Shown here: positions 1-7,123 of the stretch, piece by piece
How the letters are laid out: each line of letters opens with the position of its first letter
Position numbering within the stretch: position 1 is the stretch's first letter
Source of the DNA: Comamonadaceae bacterium
GTDB lineage: Bacteria; Pseudomonadota; Gammaproteobacteria; Burkholderiales; Burkholderiaceae_C
Length of the DNA stretch: 9,640 nt
Direction: 5' to 3'
Assembly (NCBI GenBank): GCA_027490485.1
Contig: JAIXYA010000105.1
Span: 1-9,640, forward strand
Translations under genes and position numbers: made by a program
Notes under the pieces: model-generated
What the model saw: only the letters and a program-made list of their open reading frames with translations
What the model was told of the DNA's origin: nothing
The model's database searches: none

Positions 1-81
1 CCATAGGGTTATTTTCTTAAAAACATACTGCCAAGCACATATGTCATAGACAATAGCATAAAACCTCTTGGGAACACCTAC
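1..81 (+). promoter_or_regulatory. AT-rich leader upstream of the lipid-modification operon
   Basis: No gene is visible in these 81 bases, which are clearly more AT-rich than the coding sequence that follows. They should hold at least part of the control region for the operon starting at 82. An 8-base perfect palindrome, ACATATGT, lies at 37-44. A weak sigma-70-like pairing can be drawn (CTGCCA at 28-33 with TAGCAT at 54-59), but its 20-base spacer is too long for confidence. I see no TGATC-type RpoE/ECF11 -35 element and no TGTATA/TATACA LitR-like box. The ribosome binding site of the first gene is probably GGGAA at 70-74, about seven bases before the ATG. The real promoter may lie further upstream, outside the window. 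Confidence 0.35.
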
Positions 82-684
82 ATGAAAACACTGCTTAAAC
101 CGTTTTTTAAAACCCTCTTCTTGGCTGCCTTGTCTGTGGCTCCCGCGGTTTGGGCAGCCGACCCCAAGCCTGCAACGCCCACCAGTTCCAGCGCTCAGTG
201 CCCGACACTGCTACGTCACACCGTTGAACGCTTGCAAGACGAAAAGCCCCAAAACCTGTGCCAGTACGCGGGTCAGGTGGTGGTGGTGGTCAACACCGCC
301 AGCTACTGCGGTTTTACGCCACAGTACAAATCGCTAGAAGCCCTGTACGACAAGTACAAAGACAAAGGCTTGGTGGTGTTGGGTTTTCCCTCCAATGATT
401 TTTCCCAAGAGCCTGGCAACAACCAGAAAATTGCTGACTTTTGCGAAAACACCTATGGCGTGAAGTTCCCCATGTTCAGCAAAACCACGGTGCGCGGCAG
501 TGACGCTTCACCTTTATTCAAACAACTCACCCAAGCAACAGATACCGCTCCCAAGTGGAACTTTTACAAATACCTTGTTAGCCGGGACGGCAAACAGGTC
601 AAAAGCTACAACAGCACCACCGACCCCATGGACAAAGCCTTTTTGGCCGAGGTTGAGAAACAGCTGAGCACACGAGTGAACTGA
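82..684 (+). CDS. Exported glutathione peroxidase-like thiol peroxidase
   Basis: This is a thioredoxin-fold peroxidase of the glutathione peroxidase family, expected to reduce hydrogen or lipid peroxides outside the cytoplasm. Residues 1-25 look like a Sec signal peptide: a basic start (MKTLLK), a hydrophobic core and a V-W-A cleavage site before Ala26. The family's first signature, NTASYCGFTPQY, spans residues 71-82, with Cys76 as the predicted catalytic cysteine (Cys, not selenocysteine). The second motif reads FPSNDFSQEPG (102-112). The usual FPCNQF form is changed: the resolving Cys position is Ser104, and the catalytic-tetrad Gln is Asp106. WNFYKY (159-164) supplies the Trp/Asn pair. At 200 residues it is a typical length plus a leader. 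Its TGA stop overlaps the next ATG by one base (TGATG at 682-686), so it is probably translationally coupled to the oxidoreductase. The family call is firm; the electron donor (glutathione or thioredoxin-like) is unknown. Confidence 0.93.
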   Translation: MKTLLKPFFKTLFLAALSVAPAVWAADPKPATPTSSSAQCPTLLRHTVERLQDEKPQNLCQYAGQVVVVVNTASYCGFTPQYKSLEALYDKYKDKGLVVLGFPSNDFSQEPGNNQKIADFCENTYGVKFPMFSKTTVRGSDASPLFKQLTQATDTAPKWNFYKYLVSRDGKQVKSYNSTTDPMDKAFLAEVEKQLSTRVN

Positions 685-1991
685 TGCGCCAACGGGTAGC
701 GGTGATCGGCTCAGGCATCGCTGGCTTGTCAGCTGCCCACCATTTAAACAACCATGTGGACCTCAGCTTGTTCGAGGCTGGCAGTTACTTTGGCGGCCAC
801 ACCCACACGGTAGACGTGACTTTGCCGAGTGCCCAAGGCATGCTTACCCACGGCGTAGACACTGGCTTTTTGGTTTACAACCAGCGCACCTACCCAGGGC
901 TGATTGGCTTGTTTGAAAGCCTGAACATCCGCACTGCCGCTTCGGACATGTCGTTTTCGGTGCAAGCGCACTGGGACGACACAGGCAAGGTGTTGGAGTG
1001 GAACGGGGCCAACTTGAACAGCGTGTTTGCCCAACGCAGCAACCTTTTGCGTCCGCGCTTTTGGGGCTTGCTCAGAGACATCATGCGGTTTAACCGGCTG
1101 GCCACCGACTTGGCGCAAAGTGGACAAGCAGATGCTTTGACGCAACCTTTGCAACAGTTTTTGGATGAACACCGCTTTGGCAGCGCATTTCGCCAAGGCT
1201 ATTTGCTGCCCATGCTCGGCTGCATCTGGAGTTGCCCGACCACCCAAATGCTGCAGTTTCCGGTGGCCACCATGGTGCGCTTTTGTGACAACCATGGCTT
1301 GCTGCAAGTCAACAACCGCCCGCCGTGGTTCACGGTGGCAGGGGGTGCCAAGCACTATGTCCAAGCCATCACCGACCGCATCAGCGACAAACGCCTGAAC
1401 ACCCCTGTGCTGGGCATTGCCCGCGACGCGCAGGGCGTGCAGATTCGCACAGCCCAAGGCGTGGAACGTTTCGACCAGGTGGTGTTGGCCACCCATGCCG
1501 ACCAATCGCTGGCTTTGTTAGAGCGTCCCAGCAGCGATGAACAAGCTTTGCTGGGCGCGATTCGCTTTCAAGCCAACCGTGCTGTCTTGCACACCGACAC
1601 CCGCGTCATGCCCCAGCGTCGCTTGGCTTGGGCCGCATGGAATTACCAACGCACCCAAGACGACAGCGAAAGCGCTCGCGTGTGTTTGCACTACTGGCTC
1701 AACCGACTGCAGCCCCTGCCATTCAAGCAAGACGTGATCGTCTCGCTCAACCCCGCCTCGCCGATTGACCCCGCCGCCATATTGGGCAGCTACGACTACG
1801 ACCACCCGGTGTTCGATTTGCCAGCTATTGCCGCCCAAAACCAGTTGCCGCGTTTGCAGGGCCAACAGCGCACCTGGTTTGCCGGTGCTTGGATGCGCTT
1901 TGGCTTTCATGAAGACGGCTACCAAGCCGGCTTGGCAGCGGCGAAAAGCTTGCTGGCCCAACACACCCACGCGCAAGAGGCTTTGGCGTGA
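684..1991 (+). CDS. FAD-dependent amine-oxidase-fold oxidoreductase (COG2907 type)
   Basis: A 435-residue flavoprotein. The N-terminal FAD-binding Rossmann motif is visible as V-I-G-S-G-I-A-G (Gly9, Gly11, Gly14), with Glu31 at the end of the second strand as the likely ribose ligand, followed by GGHTHTVD (37-44). The C-terminus has the second FAD-contact segment, around WFAGAWMRFGFHEDGYQAG, typical of amine-oxidase, phytoene-desaturase and fatty-acid-isomerase relatives. Homologs regularly sit beside DUF1365 and CFA-family genes. An FAD-dependent desaturation or isomerisation of phospholipid acyl chains is therefore the likely role, by analogy with the desaturase step of alphaproteobacterial furan fatty acid synthesis; that is inference. 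No signal peptide is seen, so it is probably cytoplasmic or peripheral on the inner membrane. The start overlaps the peroxidase stop by one base, and its own TGA overlaps the next GTG start by four bases (GTGA). Confidence 0.93.
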   Translation: MRQRVAVIGSGIAGLSAAHHLNNHVDLSLFEAGSYFGGHTHTVDVTLPSAQGMLTHGVDTGFLVYNQRTYPGLIGLFESLNIRTAASDMSFSVQAHWDDTGKVLEWNGANLNSVFAQRSNLLRPRFWGLLRDIMRFNRLATDLAQSGQADALTQPLQQFLDEHRFGSAFRQGYLLPMLGCIWSCPTTQMLQFPVATMVRFCDNHGLLQVNNRPPWFTVAGGAKHYVQAITDRISDKRLNTPVLGIARDAQGVQIRTAQGVERFDQVVLATHADQSLALLERPSSDEQALLGAIRFQANRAVLHTDTRVMPQRRLAWAAWNYQRTQDDSESARVCLHYWLNRLQPLPFKQDVIVSLNPASPIDPAAILGSYDYDHPVFDLPAIAAQNQLPRLQGQQRTWFAGAWMRFGFHEDGYQAGLAAAKSLLAQHTHAQEALA

Positions 1992-2770
1992 GCTCTGCGC
2001 AGCCGCTCATCGGTTTTGGCCAAGTACGCCACAGCCGTGCGCGGCCTCGCCGCCACGCATTTGCCTACCCCACTTGGTTTTTGCTGCTGCCCATGCGCAA
2101 CTTGGCAAAGCAAGCCACCGGGGTATTGGCCCTGAACCGACGTGCAGCCATTTCTTTTCACGATGCTGACCATGGCGATGGTCGATCGGTCGCGCAAGGC
2201 GGCGCATTGGCCTGGCTGGATGAATTGCTGCAAACCCAAGGCATCCTTGATGCGCAAGGCGAGGTGTGGCTGCACTGCTATGCCCGTGTGTGGGGCTATG
2301 CCTTCAAACCGGTCAGCTTTTGGTATTGCCACCGCAGCGACGACAGCTTGGCCGCCATCGTGGTGGAAGTGAACAACACTTTTGGCGAACGCCATTGCTA
2401 TGTCTTGCCCCAACCCCATTACGGTCAAACCCTGCACGCCGACAAGGTGTTTCATGTGTCGCCGTTTTGCCATGTGCAAGGTCGCTACGACTTTCGCTTC
2501 ATGCGTGCCGAGCATGAGGGAGAGTTCAAAACCGTGGTGCGCATCGACCACAGCGATGCCGACGGGCTGCTCATCAGCACCAGCGTGAGCGGCAAGTTGC
2601 AGCCCCTGACTGCCCAATCGCTGCGCCAAGCGCTGTGGCGCTATCCTTTGCAAAGTTTTGGTGTGATTGCCCGCATCCATTGGCAAGCGTTGGGCCTGTG
2701 GCTCAAGCGTGTGCCTTTTGTGCGCAAACCCCCGCCCCCTGCAGAATTTGCCACCCGTGGCGGTCTGTGA
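1988..2770 (+). CDS. DUF1365 family protein
   Basis: A 260-residue protein of the DUF1365 family (COG3496). Conserved blocks are easy to see: H-S-R and H-A-F-A-Y (His15, Arg17, His23, Tyr27), F-K-P-V-S-F-W-Y (106-113), V-E-V-N-N-T-F-G-E-R-H (126-136) and K-V-F-H-V-S-P-F (153-160). The repeated conserved His, Tyr and Asn residues suggest an enzyme, and the family is consistently found between an FAD oxidoreductase and a CFA-type methyltransferase. A role in oxidising or otherwise modifying methylated acyl chains is an inference from that context; I do not know a firmly assigned reaction. The start is GTG, inside the four-base GTGA overlap with the upstream stop, and no in-frame ATG lies close by. 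The C-terminal tail (about 244-260) is Pro-rich and probably disordered. Confidence 0.92.
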   Translation: MSSAQPLIGFGQVRHSRARPRRHAFAYPTWFLLLPMRNLAKQATGVLALNRRAAISFHDADHGDGRSVAQGGALAWLDELLQTQGILDAQGEVWLHCYARVWGYAFKPVSFWYCHRSDDSLAAIVVEVNNTFGERHCYVLPQPHYGQTLHADKVFHVSPFCHVQGRYDFRFMRAEHEGEFKTVVRIDHSDADGLLISTSVSGKLQPLTAQSLRQALWRYPLQSFGVIARIHWQALGLWLKRVPFVRKPPPPAEFATRGGL

Positions 2771-2803
2771 ATTTCGATTGATTTTTTGCCTGCGATTTGA
2801 CCC

Positions 2804-4039
2804 ATGTCTACCCTGCCTTCCACCCAACACACCTCCTCTGCTGTCTTGACCCACAAGGTGCCCATGGCAGCGCAACGTGCCTTGCGCATGCTCGGTTCTT
2901 TGAGCGTGGGTGGATTGGGTGTTGAACTGCCCGATCAGCGCCAAATGAACTTTGGCAACTCGCAAAGCGGGCCGCAGGCCAGCATCCGAATCCACAACTG
3001 GCAGGTGTTTGCTGCGGCCATGCGTTCAGGCGACATCGGTTTTGCTGAAAGCTACATTGCCGGTGATTGGGATACGCCCGACCTCACCACCTTGTTGCAA
3101 CTGCTGGTGGCCAACCGTCGCCCCATGGACGATTTGATTTTTGGCACCTGGTGGGGGCGCTTGGCCTACCAAGTACGCCACTGGATGCGGCGCAACACCA
3201 AAAAGAACAGCAGCAAAAACATCCATGCCCACTATGACTTGGGCAACGGTTTTTACAGCCAATGGCTAGACCCCAGCATGTCTTATTCCTCGGCATGGTT
3301 TGACAACGACCCAAGCCAAGACCTGCAAACCGCGCAACATGCCAAGGTGCGCCGCGCCTTGCGCATGGCCGGTGTGGAAGCGGGAGCGGGTCAGCGCGTA
3401 TTGGAGATTGGTTGTGGCTGGGGCGGCTTGGCAGAAATTGCCGCTCGCGAATTTGGCGCCAAGGTAACGGGCATCACCCTCAGCCCCTCGCAGCTGGCCT
3501 ATGCCAGCGAACGCCTAGGCGCACAAGCCATCCATGCCGACTTGCGATTGCAAGATTACCGTGACACCAACGACGGTCCTTATGACGCGATTTGCTCGAT
3601 TGAAATGATCGAAGCCGTGGGTCGCGCCTATTGGCCTACCTATTTCCAAACCATCGCGCGTTTGCTCAAACCTGGCGGTCAGGCCTGCATCCAAAGCATT
3701 GTGATCGACGACGCTTTGTTTGAGCGCTATGCCTTGGGGACGGACTTTATTCAGCAATATATTTTTCCAGGCGGCTTCTTGCCCAGCAGTAGCGAATTTA
3801 AGGCGCAAGCGCAAGCGGCGGGCTTTCAAGTCGTCGACAGTTTTGCCTTTGGCCAAGACTACGCCGAAACCTTGAAGCGTTGGCGAGAAACCTATGTGCA
3901 GGCTTTGCCACACATGAACGACCTAGGCTTTGACCAACGCTTTGAGCGTACCTGGGTGTTTTACTTGGCTTATTGCGAAGCCGCGTTTTTAGAGCGCAAC
4001 ACCGACGTGGTGCAGTTCACTTTGCGCAAACCCGCATGA
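2804..4039 (+). CDS. Cyclopropane-fatty-acyl-phospholipid synthase family SAM methyltransferase
   Basis: A 411-residue, full-length member of the CFA synthase family (PF02353), which transfers a methyl group from S-adenosylmethionine to double bonds in phospholipid acyl chains. SAM motif I is V-L-E-I-G-C-G-W-G-G (199-208). The family's pre-motif block H-Y-D-L-G-N-G-F lies at 143-150, and Y-I-F-P-G-G at 319-324. Set against E. coli Cfa from memory, the bicarbonate-site residues are only partly kept: Glu239 is Glu270 and Tyr317 is Tyr353, but Cys139 is Ser163 (YSSAW) and His266 is Gln297 (CIQSI). E. coli EHVG reads EAVG here. These changes fit the branch that includes methyl-fatty-acid-forming enzymes (UfaM-like) rather than the canonical cyclopropane enzyme, but the product cannot be settled from sequence. 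It follows a 33-base gap with no good Shine-Dalgarno, so Met21 at 2864 is an alternative start. The stop overlaps the next ATG by four bases (ATGA). Confidence 0.93.
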   Translation: MSTLPSTQHTSSAVLTHKVPMAAQRALRMLGSLSVGGLGVELPDQRQMNFGNSQSGPQASIRIHNWQVFAAAMRSGDIGFAESYIAGDWDTPDLTTLLQLLVANRRPMDDLIFGTWWGRLAYQVRHWMRRNTKKNSSKNIHAHYDLGNGFYSQWLDPSMSYSSAWFDNDPSQDLQTAQHAKVRRALRMAGVEAGAGQRVLEIGCGWGGLAEIAAREFGAKVTGITLSPSQLAYASERLGAQAIHADLRLQDYRDTNDGPYDAICSIEMIEAVGRAYWPTYFQTIARLLKPGGQACIQSIVIDDALFERYALGTDFIQQYIFPGGFLPSSSEFKAQAQAAGFQVVDSFAFGQDYAETLKRWRETYVQALPHMNDLGFDQRFERTWVFYLAYCEAAFLERNTDVVQFTLRKPA

Positions 4040-5334
4040 CCGCTGCCACAGGCAACCCGCTGAGTGCCTGGGCCTTGGTGCGTTTGGGACTGCCTGCGCT
4101 GCCGCTGGCTTTTGTGGCGCTGCCTTTGTATGTGCTGTGGCCGCATTACTTTGCCAGCCAGTTCGGCGTGTCGCTTTCCTTGATCGGCGGCTTGCTGTTG
4201 TTGGCCAGGGCCTTGGACGCCTTGATCGACCCCAGCATTGGCCACTGGATAGACAAGCTTTATGCACACAGCCCCAAGCGTGTATTGCGCCGGGCTTGGC
4301 TGGCAGCGCTTTTGCTAGCCCTGAGTTTTGTCGGTTTGTTTTTCCCGCAATGGCTGCTTGGGCGCAGCGTGGGGCAAGCCGATTTGTTGCTGTTGGTCGG
4401 CGCCTTGTTGCTGGTTTGTTATCTGAGCTACAGCGTCCTCACCATAGCGCTGCAAGCCTGGGGTGCCCGCATGGGCGGCGACAGCATGGCGCGCAGCCGC
4501 TTGGTAGGTTGGCGTGAAGGCTTGGGGCTGGCGGGTGTGATCTTGGCCTCCATGGTGTCTGGCTTGGCTGGGATCGCTGAACTGGTATCGGTGTTTGTCG
4601 GTGTGCTGATTTTGGCCATGCTGTCTTGGAGTGGGGCCGTTCAACCCGCCCCCAGCACTGACACACACAGTGGCGGTTGGTGGTCTTCGCTTTGGCAGCC
4701 TTGGCAAGACAGCGCATTTCTTCGCTTGCTCGGTGTGTTCATGGTCAATGGCATCGCGTCCGCCATTCCGGCCACCTTGATTGTGTTTTTCATTCAAGAC
4801 CGCCTGCAGCTTGGCGCTGAGATGCAGGCGCAGTTTTTGGGCACTTACTTTGTCGCGGCGGCTGTTTCTATGCCGCTGTGGCTGCGTTTGATTGCGCGTT
4901 TTGGGCTGCGCTCTTGCTGGGCTGCAGGCATGGCCTTGGCCATTGCGGTATTTATCTGGTCGTTGGCGCTGGGCGCGGGAGACGTGTGGGGCTACACCGT
5001 CATTTGTGCGCTCTCAGGACTGGCGTTGGGCGCAGACTTGATCGCGCCTGGCGCGTTGCTCAACGGCGTGTTGCAAACTGAAGATCAGCAACACCCCCAC
5101 GCGGGTGCCTACTTTGGCTGGTGGCAAGTCGCCACCAAGTTGAATTTGGCACTCGCCGCTGGTGTCGCCCTGCCTTTGCTAGAGTGGCTGGGCTACACCC
5201 CTGGCGCACAAGACGCCCCCGCCTTGGCAGCGCTCACTTGGTCGTATGCCTTGCTGCCCTGTGCTTTGAAATGTCTGGCGCTGCTGCTGTTGCTCAAAGC
5301 GTCTCGTGTACCGCTAAATAAGGAGTCTGTATGA
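4036..5334 (+). CDS. MFS transporter of the GPH/MFS_2 (MelB-like) type
   Basis: A 432-residue polytopic inner-membrane protein with roughly 12 hydrophobic segments (for example about 20-36, 46-64, 87-105, 116-138 and 160-195, with more in the second half). The MelB-like loop motif R-A-L-D-A-L-I-D-P-S-I-G-H-W-I-D (58-73) is well kept (Asp61, Asp65, Asp73). So is S-R-L-V-G-W-R-E (154-161), and the late segment A-Y-F-G-W-W-Q-V-A-T-K is typical of the glycoside-pentoside-hexuronide:cation symporter family. Similar 'sodium:galactoside symporter' genes occur in lipid/oxidative-stress clusters such as those under RpoE-ChrR, so sugar transport is not a safe conclusion; a lipid-related substrate is possible but unproven. 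The start at 4036 gives an ATGA overlap with the previous stop. An earlier ATG in frame at 3973 would run 67 bases into the methyltransferase gene and is less likely. Confidence 0.9.
   Translation: MTAATGNPLSAWALVRLGLPALPLAFVALPLYVLWPHYFASQFGVSLSLIGGLLLLARALDALIDPSIGHWIDKLYAHSPKRVLRRAWLAALLLALSFVGLFFPQWLLGRSVGQADLLLLVGALLLVCYLSYSVLTIALQAWGARMGGDSMARSRLVGWREGLGLAGVILASMVSGLAGIAELVSVFVGVLILAMLSWSGAVQPAPSTDTHSGGWWSSLWQPWQDSAFLRLLGVFMVNGIASAIPATLIVFFIQDRLQLGAEMQAQFLGTYFVAAAVSMPLWLRLIARFGLRSCWAAGMALAIAVFIWSLALGAGDVWGYTVICALSGLALGADLIAPGALLNGVLQTEDQQHPHAGAYFGWWQVATKLNLALAAGVALPLLEWLGYTPGAQDAPALAALTWSYALLPCALKCLALLLLLKASRVPLNKESV
5320..5326 (+). promoter_or_regulatory. Strong Shine-Dalgarno before the DUF3833 gene
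   Basis: The bases AAGGAGT lie inside the last codons of the transporter gene, five bases before the ATG at 5331. This is the clearest ribosome binding site in the operon and fixes the DUF3833 start. Confidence 0.8.
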
Positions 5335-5867
5335 AACGCCGCTTATGGTTATCCGCTGCCGCCGCCACCGCCTTGGGTGCGAGCGGCTGTGCTGGCCCAT
5401 CCATCAACGACTATGCCCAAGAAAAGCCCATCCTGGACTTGAAAACCTATTTCAATGGCGTGATCGACGCCTGGGGCGTGTTCACCGACCGCTCGGGGCG
5501 TGTGGTGAAACGCTTCACCGTGGTGATGAACTGCAGTTGGAACGGCGAGCAAGGGGTGCTGGATGAAGACTTTGTTTACTCAGACGGCAGCACCCAAAAA
5601 CGCATTTGGAAACTGCAACACCTTGGCAACGGTAACTACAGCGGTGCAGCCGATGATGTGGTGGGGCTTGCCAATGGCGCTACCCGAGGCAACACCTTTC
5701 GCTGGGGCTACACCATGGCTTTGCCGGTAGATGGTCGTGTCTGGGAGGTGCAATTCGATGACTGGATGTACCTGATGAACGATCGCGTGATGCTCAACAA
5801 AGCCAGCATGTCCAAGTTTGGCGTGTTTTTGGGTGAGGTCACCTTGTCGTTCACCAAAAGGGCTTGA
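5331..5867 (+). CDS. DUF3833 family lipoprotein
   Basis: A 178-residue DUF3833 protein. The N-terminus MKRRLW plus an Ala-rich core ends in A-S-G-C, with Cys20 as the likely lipidated residue. It is therefore predicted to be a lipoprotein facing the periplasm; Ala at -3 makes the lipobox less than ideal. The rest has no membrane segment and is rich in aromatic and beta-type stretches, such as F-N-G-V-I-D-A-W-G-V-F-T-D-R (41-54) and W-E-V-Q-F-D-D-W-M-Y-L (142-152), suggesting a small beta-barrel or lipocalin-like fold. The function is unknown; the family commonly accompanies CFA-type and FAD-oxidoreductase genes, which suggests handling or sensing of modified lipids. The start overlaps the transporter stop (ATGA) and has a strong ribosome binding site. 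Confidence 0.88.
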   Translation: MKRRLWLSAAAATALGASGCAGPSINDYAQEKPILDLKTYFNGVIDAWGVFTDRSGRVVKRFTVVMNCSWNGEQGVLDEDFVYSDGSTQKRIWKLQHLGNGNYSGAADDVVGLANGATRGNTFRWGYTMALPVDGRVWEVQFDDWMYLMNDRVMLNKASMSKFGVFLGEVTLSFTKRA

Positions 5868-5869
5868 GC

Positions 5870-6652
5870 ATGGCGTGGCTCACCCCTTTTAACAAACCGC
5901 TTAACGACTGGCGTGGTCGCAGCGTGTGGTTGGTGGGGGCGTCCAGCGGCATTGGTTTGGCTTGCGCCAAAGACTTACACGCACAGGGTGCCAAGGTGTG
6001 CGTGTCAGCACGCCAAGCCGATTTGCTGCAACAGTTTGCAGACCAACACCCCGGCAGCTTGGCCCTGCCTTTGGACGTCACCGATAAGCAAGCCATGCAA
6101 GCTGCAGCACAACACCTCAGCGCGGCACACGGTTTGGATGTGGTGGTGTATTGCGCTGGTGTTTACCAACCCCAACGTGCCACCCAATACCACTTGGCCA
6201 GCATGGAACAGCACATGGCGGTGAACTACCACGGCGCTTTGTATTTGCTTGATGCGGTCTTACCCATGTTGTTGACCCAAGGCAGGGGTCACCTGAGCTT
6301 GGTCTCCAGCGTCGCCGGTTACCGCGGCTTGCCGCAAAGCTTGGCCTATGGTCCTAGCAAAGCCGCACTCACCCATTTGGCTGAAGCTTTGTATTTGGAT
6401 TTGCAAGACAGCGGCATCGGTGTGAGCGTGATCAACCCGGGCTTTGTGGAAACGCCGCTCACCGCGCAAAACAAGTTCACCATGCCAGCGCTCATCACCT
6501 CTGAACAAGCCGCCCAACACATCTTGCAGGGCTGGCGTGATGGCCTGTTTGAAATTCACTTTCCCAAGCGCTTCACACGCTGGTTGCAGTTGCTGCGCAT
6601 CCTCCCCTACCGCTGGTATTTTTCATTGGTGCGACGCGCCACAGGTTTGTGA
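5870..6652 (+). CDS. Short-chain dehydrogenase/reductase (SDR)
   Basis: A 260-residue classical SDR, a soluble NAD(P)-dependent oxidoreductase. The cofactor motif G-A-S-S-G-I-G is at 23-29, D-V at 69-70, and the NAG block is altered to Y-C-A-G (94-97). The catalytic tetrad is complete: Asn119, Ser147 (in V-S-S-V-A-G), Tyr160 and Lys164 (Y-G-P-S-K). P-G is at 190-191. The basic, aromatic C-terminus (from about 230, with several Trp, Arg and Leu residues) might sit on the membrane. The substrate is unknown; the neighbours suggest a carbonyl or hydroxyl on a modified fatty acid, or its breakdown product. I chose ATG at 5870 because AAAAGGG at 5856-5862 is then well spaced. A TTG at 5864, which would overlap the upstream stop by four bases (TTGA), is the alternative and adds two residues. 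Confidence 0.92.
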   Translation: MAWLTPFNKPLNDWRGRSVWLVGASSGIGLACAKDLHAQGAKVCVSARQADLLQQFADQHPGSLALPLDVTDKQAMQAAAQHLSAAHGLDVVVYCAGVYQPQRATQYHLASMEQHMAVNYHGALYLLDAVLPMLLTQGRGHLSLVSSVAGYRGLPQSLAYGPSKAALTHLAEALYLDLQDSGIGVSVINPGFVETPLTAQNKFTMPALITSEQAAQHILQGWRDGLFEIHFPKRFTRWLQLLRILPYRWYFSLVRRATGL

Positions 6653-6654
6653 AC

Positions 6655-7110
6655 ATGAGCCCTTCTTCTTTGAACGACACGGTAGACGCCTTGGTAGTGG
6701 CTTTTGAGAGCCTCAGTCCCGACACAGTGAAAACCTTAGGCCACTGGTATGCGGCCGATGCACGTTTCAAAGACCCCTTCAAAGAGGTGCAAGGGGTGGC
6801 GGCGATTGAAGCCATTTTTGAGCACATGTTTGACAGCCTGCACGAGCCGCGCTTTGTGGTGACCGAGCGGATTGTGCAAGGCTCGCAATGCTTTTTGGTG
6901 TGGGACTTTGTGTTTCGCTTCAAAACCATGGACAGCCAAACCGTGCAGTGCATACGCGGCGGCTCACACCTGCAGTTTGCGCCACACACCGATGGCTCTT
7001 GGCGCATCACCCTGCACCGCGATTACTGGGATGCCGCCGAAGAGCTGTACGAAAAATTCCCGTTGGTGGGCGGCTTGATGCGCTGGCTGAAGAAACGTGT
7101 GAACGCTTAG
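6655..7110 (+). CDS. NTF2-like / SnoaL-like family protein
   Basis: A 151-residue NTF2-fold protein, the last gene of the operon. Features of the fold visible here are an N-terminal helix region (about 1-30) followed by W-Y-A-A-D-A-R-F-K-D-P-F (31-42), the C-F-L-V-W-D-F-V-F-R-F strand (79-89) and a strand ending W-R-I-T-L-H-R-D-Y-W-D (116-126). The C-terminal helix, with E-L-Y-E-K-F-P and G-G-L-M-R-W-L-K, is typical of the homologs found in these lipid clusters. The pocket could bind a small hydrophobic ligand, but a catalytic role is not established. The start ATG 6655 is preferred, with ACAGG at 6642-6646 upstream. GTG at 6649 would overlap the SDR stop (GTGA) and add two residues. The TAG stop lies at the very edge of a repeat cluster. 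Confidence 0.88.
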   Translation: MSPSSLNDTVDALVVAFESLSPDTVKTLGHWYAADARFKDPFKEVQGVAAIEAIFEHMFDSLHEPRFVVTERIVQGSQCFLVWDFVFRFKTMDSQTVQCIRGGSHLQFAPHTDGSWRITLHRDYWDAAEELYEKFPLVGGLMRWLKKRVNA

Positions 7111-7123
7111 ATTGCTTCGCTTC

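Noticed and set aside
1..81. RpoE/ECF11 promoter or LitR box expected from operon content
   Set aside because: I looked for TGATC-N17/18-TA and for TGTATA/TATACA-type sites on both strands and found none, so regulation by ChrR or LitR is not supported by the visible DNA.
276..290. Five GGT repeats in the peroxidase gene as a phase-variation tract
   Set aside because: The unit is three bases long, so slippage keeps the frame, and it encodes an ordinary hydrophobic beta strand of the thioredoxin fold.
744..1505. Minus-strand open frame of 253 codons opposite the FAD oxidoreductase
   Set aside because: It is fully antisense to a conserved flavoprotein gene, has no recognisable motif, and has no ribosome binding site or plausible context.
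1919..2995. Long minus-strand open frame (358 codons) opposite the DUF1365 gene
   Set aside because: It lies antisense to two well-conserved genes, has a low-complexity Gln/His/Ala-rich composition and no recognisable domain. It is a shadow of the codon bias on the plus strand.
3973..4035. Upstream ATG for the MFS transporter
   Set aside because: It would add 21 Arg/Gln/His-rich residues unlike a transporter N-terminus and overlap the methyltransferase gene by 67 bases; the ATGA overlap at 4036 is the normal pattern here.
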